Shown in pieces: positions 10,201-16,162 of a stretch of DNA of 30,650 nucleotides. This stretch comes from Baffinella frigidus (Eukaryota; Cryptophyceae; Cryptomonadales; Baffinellaceae): NCBI GenBank assembly GCA_026770585.1, contig MU646835.1:267674-298323 (forward strand). Direction: 5' to 3'. Position 1 is the first letter of the stretch; the number at the start of each line of letters is the position of its first letter. Both the position numbers and the translations under genes were made by a program. The notes under the pieces are model-generated. The model was given only the letters and a program-made list of their open reading frames with translations, ran no database searches and had not been told where the DNA came from.

Positions 10201-13200
10201 TTTCTAGCCTCGAGTGGAAGCTCTCTGCTTGAGGGAGGCGCACCTTCTGGTTGTCGGCAGGGTTCTCCGCGAGCTTCGCGGGGAGGCCTGGTTTCGGGTT
10301 TCGCGTTCAGCGTTTGGGGTTCAGTGCTTCGGGTTTCGGGTTGAGTGTTTCAGGTCGAGTGCTTCGGGCTTCGGGTTTCGGGTTGAGTGTTTCGGGTTTC
10401 GGGCCTCAGGTTTCGGGGTTCGGGTTGAGTGTTTCGGGCTTCGGGTTTCGGGTTGAGTGTTTCGGGTTTCGGGTTTCGGGTTTCGGGTTTCGGGTTTCGG
10501 GTTTCGGGTTTCGGGTTTCGGGTTTCGGGTTTCGGGTTCAGTGTTTCGGGTTTCGGGTTTCGGGCTCAGCGTTTCGGGCTTCAGGTTTCAGGTTTCGGTT
10601 TTCGGGTTCAGTGTTTCGGTTTTCGGTTTTCGGTTTTCGGGCTTCAGGTTTCTGGTTTCTGGTTTCGGGTCTAGTGTTTTGGGCTTCGAGTTTCGAGTTC
10701 AGTGTTTCGGGCTTCGGGTTTCGGGCTCAGCGTTTCGGGCTTCAGGTTTCAGGTTTCGGTTTTCGGGCTTCAGGTTTCGGTTTTCGGTTTTCGGTTTTCG
10801 GGTTTCGGACTTCAGGTTTCGGTTTTCACTTTTCGGTTTTCGGTTTTCAGTCTATAGGGTTTGGGGTTTACCGTGTGCCTCCGCCCACTTGATGAGTTTT
10901 TGCTTCTTGGTTTCCGGGGCCCCCCTGGTTTCGAGTTCAAGCTTCAGGTTTCCAGGATTAGGGTTCAGGGTCCATTTTAGGGTTTATCATTTTAGGGTTT
11001 ATCCTTTTAGGGGTCTGGGGTCTGGGGTCTGGGGTCCAGGGTTCAGGGTTTACTTCTCGCGGGGATTTGAAAGGGTTGTTCGGGGTTTCGGGTTCAGGAT
11101 TTCGGGTTCAGGGTGTGGGGTGTGGGGTGTGGGGTGTGGGGTGTGGGGTGTGGGGTGTGGGGGTTACGACGCGGTCGAGGTCTTGGCGGCCGCGGCATGC
11201 TTCACCCCCTTCTTCTTCGTTACCAGCTAGGGTCAACATCAAGTCGCTTTACACAGAGATAGGTCTAGGGTTTAGGGTTCAGGGTTTCAAGTTTCGTGTT
11301 TCGGGTTTTGTGTTTCGCATTTCTTCGGGTGTCTTCGCTTGTAAAGCAATCATGGTTTTGGGTGGGCCGAGAGGTTTCGGATTTCGGGGTTTGGGGTGTG
11401 GGGTGTGGGGTTGAGGAGTTAGGGTTCGGGGGTTACGACGCGGTCGAGGTCTTGGCGGCCGCAGCGTGCTTCACCGCCTTCTTCTTCGTTACCAGCTGCG
11501 GTTAGGGTTTAGGGTTTAGGGTTTAGAGTTTAGGGTTTAGTGGCTATACGTCTGCGTCATTTGACCAGAGGCCGTAACCTGGCACAAATCCACTGACTTT
11601 ACAGTGAATTCACTGCCTCGAGACGTATAGCCATTAGGGTTNNNNNNNNNNNNNNNNNNNNNNNNNNNNNNNNNNNNNNNNNNNNNNNNNNNNNNNNNNN
11701 NNNNNNNNNNNNNNNNNNNNNNNNNNNNNNNNNNNNNNNNNNNNNNNNNNNNNNNNNNNNNNNNNNNNNNNNNNNNNNNNNNNNNNNNNNNNNNNNNNNN
11801 NNNNNNNNNNNNNNNNNNNNNNNNNNNNNNNNNNNNNNNNNNNNNNNNNNNNNNNNNNNNNNNNNNNNNNNNNNNNNNNNNNNNNNNNNNNNNNNNNNNN
11901 NNNNNNNNNNNNNNNNNNNNNNNNNNNNNNNNNNNNNNNNNNNNNNNNNNNNNNNNNNNNNNNNNNNNNNNNNNNNNNNNNNNNNNNNNNNNNNNNNNNN
12001 NNNNNNNNNNNNNNNNNNNNNNNNNNNNNNNNNNNNNNNNNNNNNNNNNNNNNNNNNNNNNNNNNNNNNNNNNNNNNNNNNNNNNNNNNNNNNNNNNNNN
12101 NNNNNNNNNNNNNNNNNNNNNNNNNNNNNNNNNNNNNNNNNNNNNNNNNNNNNNNNNNNNNNNNNNNNNNNNNNNNNNNNNNNNNNNNNNNNNNNNNNNN
12201 NNNNNNNNNNNNNNNNNNNNNNNNNNNNNNNNNNNNNNNNNNNNNNNNNNNNNNNNNNNNNNNNNNNNNNNNNNNNNNNNNNNNNNNNNNNNNNNNNNNN
12301 NNNNNNNNNNNNNNNNNNNNNNNNNNNNNNNNNNNNNNNNNNNNNNNNNNNNNNNNNNNNNNNNNNNNNNNNNNNNNNNNNNNNNNNNNNNNNNNNNNNN
12401 NNNNNNNNNNNNNNNNNNNNNNNNNNNNNNNNNNNNNNNNNNNNNNNNNNNNNNNNNNNNNNNNNNNNNNNNNNNNNNNNNNNNNNNNNNNNNNNNNNNN
12501 NNNNNNNNNNNNNNNNNNNNNNNNNNNNNNNNNNNNNNNNNNNNNNNNNNNNNNNNNNNNNNNNNNNNNNNNNNNNNNNNNNNNNNNNNNNNNNNNNNNN
12601 NNNNNCTACGGAATTGTCTACTTCCTACGGTAGGAAATTCCGTAGCTAAACCCACCTCAAAGTTCGAAGTTTGCCGACTAATCTTAGCCTCAACAAAGCT
12701 TCACAGTAGCCCCCTCCCCCTCCCCCAAGATAGCGCACGGGCGATTCAAATCAACTCTGCTTCCATACGAGACTCTCCCACGCAAGAGTGTAGGGCAGAG
12801 TGACCCACAGGAGAAATAGTAGAATTCTACTATTTCTTAAGTTCATAAGTGGACATTCTTCCCACATAAAAATCGAAATTTCGCAAATTTGTTACAAATT
12901 CCGTGTGAACTGGCTTGTTTTCCCAGGTCTGCCCTACACTCTTGCGTGGTCAGCACCTGCTTGCAAGTTTTCCTGGTACTAAATCCTGCCCGGTTTAGTG
13001 GTACACAATTCCACCCTGGAGACGACTTGAGAGCAAATGGACACCTCCCAAAAGTCAACTCCCCACGAGTGTACCCTTCTGAGGGGTACATCGTCATTTT
13101 GCGCCCCTCGGGAATGATTCTTGCCGATATCTGAGCAGAAATCTGAGACCACATCCAAGCAAAAACTTTCAAAGTTACTCTTAGAATCCGTTCTCAAAAA

Positions 13201-13469
13201 TTATGTACGGATTTTCCCTGAAAATATGCAAAGGTTGATTTGCTCTAGATTCGTCTCCAGGGTGGTACCTGCTTGTAGACAATAAAATTTACCTGCTTTA
13301 ATGAATCTCTAGCTCTGTAAAAATTACTGTGCAACTGTACAACTAACCCTACAACTGTACACACAAGGGGGGGGTTCACAACCTGCTTGTTCATCCAGTC
13401 GGCTTCCTTGGCAGGGTCAGCGGACTTGTTCTCCGTCTCATCCTTCACCTTCTTGTCCTTTGCGGACAT
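5515..13469 (-). CDS. Lysine-rich 126-residue protein, six exons, function unknown
   Basis: Exons in transcript order: 13469-13383 (starts MSAKDKKVKDETENK), 11495-11437, 10924-10872 (ETKKQKLIKWAEAHG), 10287-10244 (LPAKLAENPADNQK), 7568-7488 (VKDIIARMKAGL...AQFAADDDK) and 5571-5515 (VSDVVHTADPSAAIGANA, stop TAG). Every junction is GT-AG and all phases agree (0, 2, 1, 0, 0), giving 381 nt in total; this is why I accept the model despite long introns. The second exon also exists as a full copy at 11226-11168 that could replace it. The protein is highly charged, with a Lys/Ala-rich stretch (VTKKKAVKHAAAAK) in residues 30-48 and predicted helix in residues 50-110. There is no signal peptide or membrane segment. 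A nuclear or nucleic-acid-binding role is possible from composition only. An extra exon inside the 11642-12605 gap cannot be excluded but is not needed for frame. Introns carry telomere-like repeats, exon fragments and hairpins. Confidence 0.75.
5676..5708 (-). pseudogene. Copy of the last exon's 5' end (126-residue gene)
   Basis: On the minus strand, TTTCAG is followed by codons for VSDVVHTADPS, matching the real last exon at 5571-5515. It then diverges. It lies upstream of the real exon in the transcript and keeps an acceptor but not the C-terminus. Confidence 0.8.
5745..5860. mobile_element. Family-1 hairpin element, complete, TA-flanked
   Basis: A 116-bp unit from CGGGGGTACCTCGCTCATAA to GGTACCCCTG with TA at 5743-5744 and 5861-5862. 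It lies in the last intron of the minus-strand gene, just beyond the broken exon copy at 5676-5708. Confidence 0.85.
6040..6274. mobile_element. Decayed family-1 element abutting a family-2 hairpin
   Basis: 6040-6111 ends in AGAGGTACCCCTGTA with a weak CTACTGTAGGG core. The family-2 element 6114-6274 begins CCACACAGCGGGCT and ends GGCCGCTGTGTA, with CCTACCGTAGGGTCCTAGG inside. Confidence 0.7.
6305..6590. mobile_element. Family-8 element interrupted by another hairpin
   Basis: The left part, from TCTAGCTTTGCCCCAGTC to CACCAAATTGAG, and the right part, ACTGCGCCAGAGCTAG, are the two ends of the family intact at 14340-14480. Between them lies a 129-bp unit (6429-6557) with ends CGGAACATACCAGAATCTG and complement, differing at about two positions, flanked by AAATTCA and AAATCA. 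This is a nested insertion. Confidence 0.7.
6655..6870. mobile_element. Family-2 hairpin element with internal duplication
   Basis: Ends CCACACAGCGGGCT and AGTCCGCTGTGTGG. It is longer than other copies because ACCTTATCCGTAGGAACCCC-type sequence is repeated two to three times inside (6712-6795). Confidence 0.85.
6877..6914 (-). pseudogene. Copy of exon 5's 3' end (126-residue gene), distal
   Basis: Minus-strand codons read TKAQFANDDAR followed by GTGAGC, a good donor. This corresponds to IKAQFAADDDK at the end of the real exon 7568-7488. It lies downstream of that exon in the transcript, just outside a family-2 hairpin. Confidence 0.7.
6957..7090. repeat. TTTAGGG telomere-like tract
   Basis: Runs of GGGTTTAGGGTTTAGGG with TTCAGGG, TTAAGG and TTCGGGG variants. 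Internal to an intron of the minus-strand gene, where the sense strand reads CCCTAAA. Confidence 0.95.
7104..7163 (-). pseudogene. Copy of exon 5 lacking its 5' edge (126-residue gene)
   Basis: From ATCATCGCACGG to GACGACGACAAG it is nearly identical to the real exon. The first codons are altered (GTTGAGGAATATC instead of GTGAAGGATATC), so a splice here would shift the frame. It lies downstream of the real exon and keeps the donor GTCACA. Confidence 0.8.
7170..7395. repeat. CCCTCAA/CCCAACCCT repeat tract
   Basis: About 200 bp of AACCCTC and AACCCAACCCTC units. The C-rich strand is the plus strand here, the reverse of most other tracts in this minus-strand gene. Confidence 0.95.
7570..8075. 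repeat. Telomere-like variants alternating with three copies of exon 5's 5' end
   Basis: Tracts of GGGATTA, GGGTTTA and GGGTTTGG separate three minus-strand exon fragments: about 7701-7655 (VKDIIARMQADLM), 7802-7775 (VKDVIARM) and 7943-7895 (VKDIIARKNADLM). All begin at a GTGAAGGA-type exon start and all lie upstream of the real exon 7568-7488. Each is accompanied by a TTGACGTNGTTCAACT-like tail, so the repeating unit is tandem. Confidence 0.85.
8155..8345. repeat. Imperfect hairpin, AT-rich
   Basis: AATTAATAAACTTGGTTTCAAT (8201-8220 region) pairs with ATTGAACCAAGTTTATAAAT (8281-8300). The outer arms around 8173-8195 and 8307-8330 (GATCTCATATGGAAACAC against GTGTTTCGACATGAGATC) extend the pairing. 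Confidence 0.65.
8387..8577. mobile_element. Family-11 element, CCAC-ended, TG-flanked
   Basis: Ends CCACTCGAGAATGC and GCATTCTCGTGTGG; 191 bp. Two-base direct repeats TG flank it (8385-8386, 8578-8579). The interior includes TTACTACACAAA and CCACTTTTAAAAG. Confidence 0.7.
8866..9067. mobile_element. Family-11 element, CCAC-ended, TC-flanked
   Basis: Ends CCACTCGAGGCTAG and CTAGCCTCGAGTGG, 202 bp, flanked by TC on both sides. Inside are a second palindrome (GGTTTGGTCACGTAGCTCC / GTAGCTACGTGACCAAACC) and AAAATTACTACACAC. Confidence 0.8.
9085..9632. other. Intron sequence without an exon
   Basis: Loose CCCTAAACC/CCCTGAACC repeats at 9085-9195 are followed by low-complexity sequence with repeated GTTGCAACAGTTGCAAC palindromes at 9430-9485. 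I see no exon or phase-compatible open frame. It is part of the fourth intron of the 126-residue gene. Confidence 0.5.
9633..9787 (-). pseudogene. Copy of exon 4 split by a hairpin element (126-residue gene)
   Basis: Minus-strand pieces GGCCTCCCCGCGAAGCT..GACAAC (9787-9759) and TGCCGACAGCCAGAAG (9655-9637) reproduce the two ends of the real exon 10287-10244. Between them lies a family-2 core (about 9656-9758: CCGATACCTTATCC, CCTACCGTAGGGTCGCATG). An exon copy was therefore interrupted by palindromic DNA. Confidence 0.7.
9962..10160. mobile_element. Family-11 element with decayed left end
   Basis: Matches 8866-9067: GTTGTTAAATTTAGTACAG, the GGTCACGCATCTC / GAGATACGTGACC inner palindrome, GTGAAAATTACTACAC and TCTAGCCTCGAGTGG. 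The left CCACTCGAG end is not preserved. Confidence 0.7.
10124..10240. repeat. Tandem duplication of about 60 bp
   Basis: CTGTTTTAAAATAGTCACAT through CTCTGCTTG(C/A)GGGAGG occurs twice in a row. It duplicates the right end of the family-11 element together with the sequence leading into exon 4's donor. Confidence 0.9.
10289..10866. repeat. GGGTTTC (CCCGAAA-sense) tract filling intron 3
   Basis: Almost 580 bp of TTTCGGG, TTCAGTG and TTCGGGC units between exons 3 and 4 of the minus-strand gene. Long plus-strand open frames rich in GFGFRVSG arise only from the 7-mer and are not genes. Confidence 0.95.
10960..11160. repeat. TTTAGGG and GGGTGTG tracts
   Basis: Telomere-like units followed by a GGGTGTG 7-mer array (11112-11160) that directly touches the donor side of the second copy of exon 2. 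In the transcript sense these read CACACCC and CCCTAAA. Confidence 0.9.
11168..11226 (-). pseudogene. Second complete copy of exon 2 (126-residue gene)
   Basis: Exactly 59 nt like the copy at 11495-11437, with acceptor CCCTAG and donor GTAACC intact. The main coding change is GGG for GCG (Gly for Ala). Since 59 is not a multiple of three, splicing both copies would break the frame, so they can only be alternatives. Which is used cannot be decided here. Confidence 0.75.
11541..11633. mobile_element. 93-bp hairpin element with TTAG duplication inside telomere-like repeat
   Basis: Ends TGGCTATACGTCT and AGACGTATAGCCA, flanked by TTAG at 11537-11540 and 11634-11637. It is inserted in a TTTAGGG tract, so part of the flanking identity could come from the repeat itself. 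Confidence 0.75.
11642..12605. other. Assembly gap (N)
   Basis: 964 undetermined bases. The left edge is TTTAGGG repeat and the right edge begins inside the right arm of a family-3 hairpin, so the left arm of that hairpin probably lies in the gap. Confidence 0.99.
12606..12672. mobile_element. Family-3 hairpin, right arm only
   Basis: Identical over its whole visible length to the right arm at 1960-2026, ending AAAGTTCGAAGTTT. The left arm is hidden by the gap. Confidence 0.85.
12778..12949. mobile_element. CCAC-ended hairpin element, TC-flanked
   Basis: Ends CCACGCAAGAGTGTAGGGCAG and CTGCCCTACACTCTTGCGTGG, 172 bp, with TC at 12776-12777 and 12950-12951. It contains a perfect 26-bp palindrome at 12812-12837 (centre GAATTC). 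It lies in intron 1 of the minus-strand gene. Confidence 0.8.
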
Positions 13470-13870
13470 GTGCAGCCCCGAAGATCCACCCTGGAAATTT
13501 AGGGTGTAGGGTTTGGGGCTCGGGGCTTAGGGTTGAGGGTCCCGAGTTGGGGCCAGCCCCGAGCTCCCATCCTGCGGGTTTGGGGTTTAGGGTTTAGCGC
13601 AGGTCGTAGGGTGTGCCCCGAAGATCCACCCTGCGGTTACATTTCAGGGGTTAGGGTGTGGGGAGGGTGTGGGGATTAGGGTTCCCTCCCCCGCAGCGTT
13701 AGGCAGCCCCGAGCTCCCATCCCGCGAGATTAGGGTTTAGGGTTTAGGGTTTAGGGCAGGTCCAAGGGTGTAGGGTTCCGATTTCCTGGGTTAGGGTTGG
13801 GAGAGTTGAGTGATAAATGGGAAGGGGCCCAAAAGGGTTCAGGGCTAAACCCCAACCCACAGGCAGTCCA
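13470..13870. promoter_or_regulatory. Upstream region of the 126-residue gene, TTTAGGG-rich
   Basis: The sequence immediately before the minus-strand ATG (CCAGGGTGGATCTTCGGGGC in sense) recurs at 13612-13635, and CAGCCCCGAGCTCCCATCC occurs at 13553 and 13703. These are again repeated copies of sequence bordering the first exon, separated by TTTAGGG units. The promoter assignment rests on position only. Confidence 0.4.
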
Positions 13871-13900
13871 GCTTCTCCCGCTTCCCCAGAACATTCATCT

Positions 13901-14031
13901 CGGAAGATGACTGAATCAGTTCCCTAATTTGTGTTCTCGTTGATTAGGAAACCTATTCAAATTTACTACGCCCTAACTATTTTCTCCTATTCAACCTCCT
14001 ATTGAAAAGGAACTGATGCAGTCATCTTCCG
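13901..14031. mobile_element. Family-7 hairpin element
   Basis: Ends CGGAAGATGACTGAATCAGTT and AACTGATGCAGTCATCTTCCG. The interior has AAATTTACTACGCC. A second copy is at 25536-25668. Confidence 0.8.
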
Positions 14032-14149
14032 AGTTGAACATGCACGTGTGTGCTGGCATCGCGCCATCGAATGGGGTCCGGAAACCTGCGACATCTCCTA
14101 TCGAACGGGTTCTGGGCTGGCTCTCCTATCGAACGGCCAGGGCTGCCAC

Positions 14150-14290
14150 CAACCACCCGAAGTGAACCAGATCGGGGTGGAGTTGAGTAAATCCCCCCCC
14201 CGGACTAAACCCTGAGGGTTTATTCTTGGTGAAATTTACTACAGGCGGCATGTCACGATCTGGTTAACTTCGGGTGGCTTGTGGTGGCTG
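14150..14290. repeat. Hairpin with AATTTACTACAG core
   Basis: CCACCCGAAGTGAACCAGATC (about 14153-14173) pairs with GATCTGGTTAACTTCGGGTGG (14258-14278). The interior includes CTAAACCCTGAGGGTTTA and AAATTTACTACAGG. It begins CCAC like several other families. Confidence 0.7.
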
Positions 14291-14339
14291 TGACATCTCC
14301 TCCCTACTCTTGAAGGCGCCAGGGCGGCAGCGAACACCC

Positions 14340-14480
14340 CCTAGCTCTGCCTCAGTCGGGTTCACCCAACTATTCTCAAGTTGACATGCTACGTTTGCGG
14401 TAGAAACTGCCAATTTTGGAGCGGAAAAGAGCCTGGGCCCACCAAATTGGTGAGCCCGAATAGACTGAGACAGAGTTAGG
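14340..14480. mobile_element. Family-8 hairpin element
   Basis: Ends CTAGCTCTGCCTCAGTC and GACTGAGACAGAGTTAG, with GTTGACAT-like and CCAATTTTGGAG motifs between. This is the most abundant family in the window, with about eleven whole or partial copies. Confidence 0.85.
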
Positions 14481-14544
14481 ACCCCCCAACAGCCCGCGCG
14501 GCTTGCGGACTGCGATGTCTCTCGCAGACGGACGCGGGGCGCGG

Positions 14545-14665
14545 CTAGGGGTTTAGGGGTTTATGGCTAGGGGTTTGGGGGTTTATGGCTAGGGGGTTAG
14601 GGGTTGATTGATGGCTAGGGGTTTAGGGGTTTGGGGGTTTAGGGCGTAGGGCTTGGGGTTGAGGC
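14545..14665. repeat. GGGGTTTA repeat tract
   Basis: GGGGTTTAGGGGTTTATGGCTA units, a variant seen only here. Sense relative to the minus-strand genes is CCCTAAAC-like. Confidence 0.9.
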
Positions 14666-14704
14666 AGCCCTTAACCCTGATCTGTATGGCTGCTACCCCC
14701 AATC

Positions 14705-14851
14705 TTATCTCAGAAAACGAGTTCTAAAACTCGTTTTCTTAAGTCAACCCTACAAATTCGTCAACTTATTCTTTACTCTCCGCATAAGTTGACAAATTTA
14801 TAGAGGAATTGACTTAAGAAAACGAGTTTTCGAACTCGTTTTCTGAGATAA
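14705..14851. mobile_element. Family-5 hairpin element with AATC duplication
   Basis: Ends TTATCTCAGAAAACGAG and CTCGTTTTCTGAGATAA, 147 bp, flanked by AATC at 14701-14704 and 14852-14855. A second, inner palindrome (AACTCGTTTTCTTAAGTCAA) lies next to each end. Confidence 0.9.
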
Positions 14852-14896
14852 AATCCCCAGAAGGAAACAGCAGCGCGTGCCTTACGCGCAGTCCCA

Positions 14897-15031
14897 GCTC
14901 TACCTCAAGTCAGTCTTACGGGACTATTCTCAATTTGACATCCTGGGTTCGCGGGCACGAATCCGTCAACTTTGGATCGGACAGGCGCCTGGGCTCATCA
15001 AATTGGCGAGCCCAGGTAGACTGCGCCAGAG
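14897..15031. mobile_element. Family-8 element supplying the end of a coding region
   Basis: Decayed left end CTCTACCTCAAGTCAGTC, right end GTAGACTGCGCCAGAG. The right end overlaps the last codons and stop of the minus-strand frame 15597-14998. Confidence 0.75.
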
Positions 15032-15597
15032 GTGGAGAGCGGCTGGCTGCTGACCTTAGCCTTCTTGTGAAGCACCGTCTGGACCAGCACCTTCTGCGCC
15101 TCCTTGATGGCCTTGACGTTGTCGGCGTTTTCTTGCTTGCGGCCGCGCACCACCTTCTTGGACACCGCGTGTTTCGGGGAGACGCCCTTGATGGTGTCGG
15201 TCTGGGTGTCAAGCAGCCGCTTCATGGCGGCCATGCGCTGCGAGTAGGACTCCTTGCTGTCGGCAACGATCGTCGCGATCTTCCCCACCATGTCCTTGCC
15301 GGACTTGTGCTCGTGCGACCCGGCCAGGATCTGCGACACGCTCGCCTCACGCTGCTTCGTGTTCGCCTTGTGGAAGCGCTGGGTCGACAGGATCTTGTCC
15401 GCAACGTGCACCGCGTCATCGAGCAGCTCCGAGGGCTGTTCCCTCAGCGCCACGCCGCCGTGGCGCACCGTCGCCACAACAGCGCACAACACCATCAGCC
15501 CGGCCGCAGCGACTGCCAGCCGGCGGTAGCTCTTGACCGGCTGCCGCATCGGGAGGGCCTCCTCCATCGTTCCGTATTCGCCCGCGGACTTCACCAT
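14998..15597 (-). CDS. Single-pass membrane protein of unknown function
   Basis: A 199-codon frame from ATG at 15597. Residues 1-27 are hydrophilic and contain SYRR. A hydrophobic segment (LAVAAAGLMVLCAVVAT) spans about residues 28-44, with no cleavage-site pattern, so a signal anchor with the C-terminus across the membrane is likely. The remaining 150 residues are Lys/Ala/Gln-rich and probably helical. I do not recognise a family. The last ten residues (SGAVYLGSPI) are encoded by a family-8 element, so the natural 3' end may instead be a splice donor at 15049-15048 (AAG then GTCAGC) leading to an exon I could not identify. A CAG precedes the start by four bases after TTTTTAAAC, so an upstream non-coding exon is possible. 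Divergent from the primase gene. Confidence 0.65.
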   Translation of the reverse strand: MVKSAGEYGTMEEALPMRQPVKSYRRLAVAAAGLMVLCAVVATVRHGGVALREQPSELLDDAVHVADKILSTQRFHKANTKQREASVSQILAGSHEHKSGKDMVGKIATIVADSKESYSQRMAAMKRLLDTQTDTIKGVSPKHAVSKKVVRGRKQENADNVKAIKEAQKVLVQTVLHKKAKVSSQPLSTSGAVYLGSPI

Positions 15598-16162
15598 CGC
15601 CCTGGTTTAAAAAGTCGTGAAGTTTTACAACTCGTGAAGAGCCACAACTTAGCACCCACAAACGGATCCCTAAGTTGACAAATTTGATTCAAATCAATTT
15701 GTGCAATTCGCGGGAAAAGACGGGCAAGTGTTCTCATCGGGGTTCCATCCCCTCCCTCCGCCCCCCCCGCCCCCAACTCACCGCACCCGTCTCTCGGTGA
15801 GAGCAGCGCGTGATGGCGGAGCGGCCCGCGTGACGGTCTCTGGGATTTTCATCCCCGCAGCGAGCCAGAGTTTCGCGGTTGTTTCCAGTGAGCTCGGATA
15901 CAATGGTGGGTCGAGAGGAATCGGGAGCGGGGCTTTTGGGATACGTCGGGGCGGGGGCGGAGGGGTTATCTGACCCATTTCCGTAGAGGCACCCTCTTCA
16001 CTGCCACTGCCTCCTTCCCTCCTCTTCCCCGTCGTGACTGCGGCAGAGCTGGGTACTGATTGTGTAGATGGCAAGATGCCCGGCGAAACCTCTCCCGCAT
16101 CCACCGGATTATCTTTCTCTTCTCCTCCCCGTCCTGAACCCCACCCCCCGATCGCGCAGATC
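15598..16162. promoter_or_regulatory. Divergent intergenic region, membrane-protein gene and primase
   Basis: 565 bp between two divergent start codons, with pyrimidine-rich stretches at 15745-15780 and 16000-16030 and at 16105-16150 before CGCAG. The last could be a 5'-UTR acceptor. AAATTTGATTCAAATCAATTTG at about 15679 is a short palindrome. No core promoter element is clear. An in-frame ATG at 16076 could extend the primase N-terminus. Confidence 0.4.

Noticed and set aside
10251-11230. Long plus-strand frames of 213 and 257 codons rich in GFGFRVSG
   Set aside because: They are the translation of a GGGTTTC 7-mer array without composition or codon structure of a gene, and they run antisense to the 126-residue gene's intron 3.
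11537-12655. A 372-codon minus-strand frame
   Set aside because: It consists almost entirely of the N gap, so it has no evidential value.
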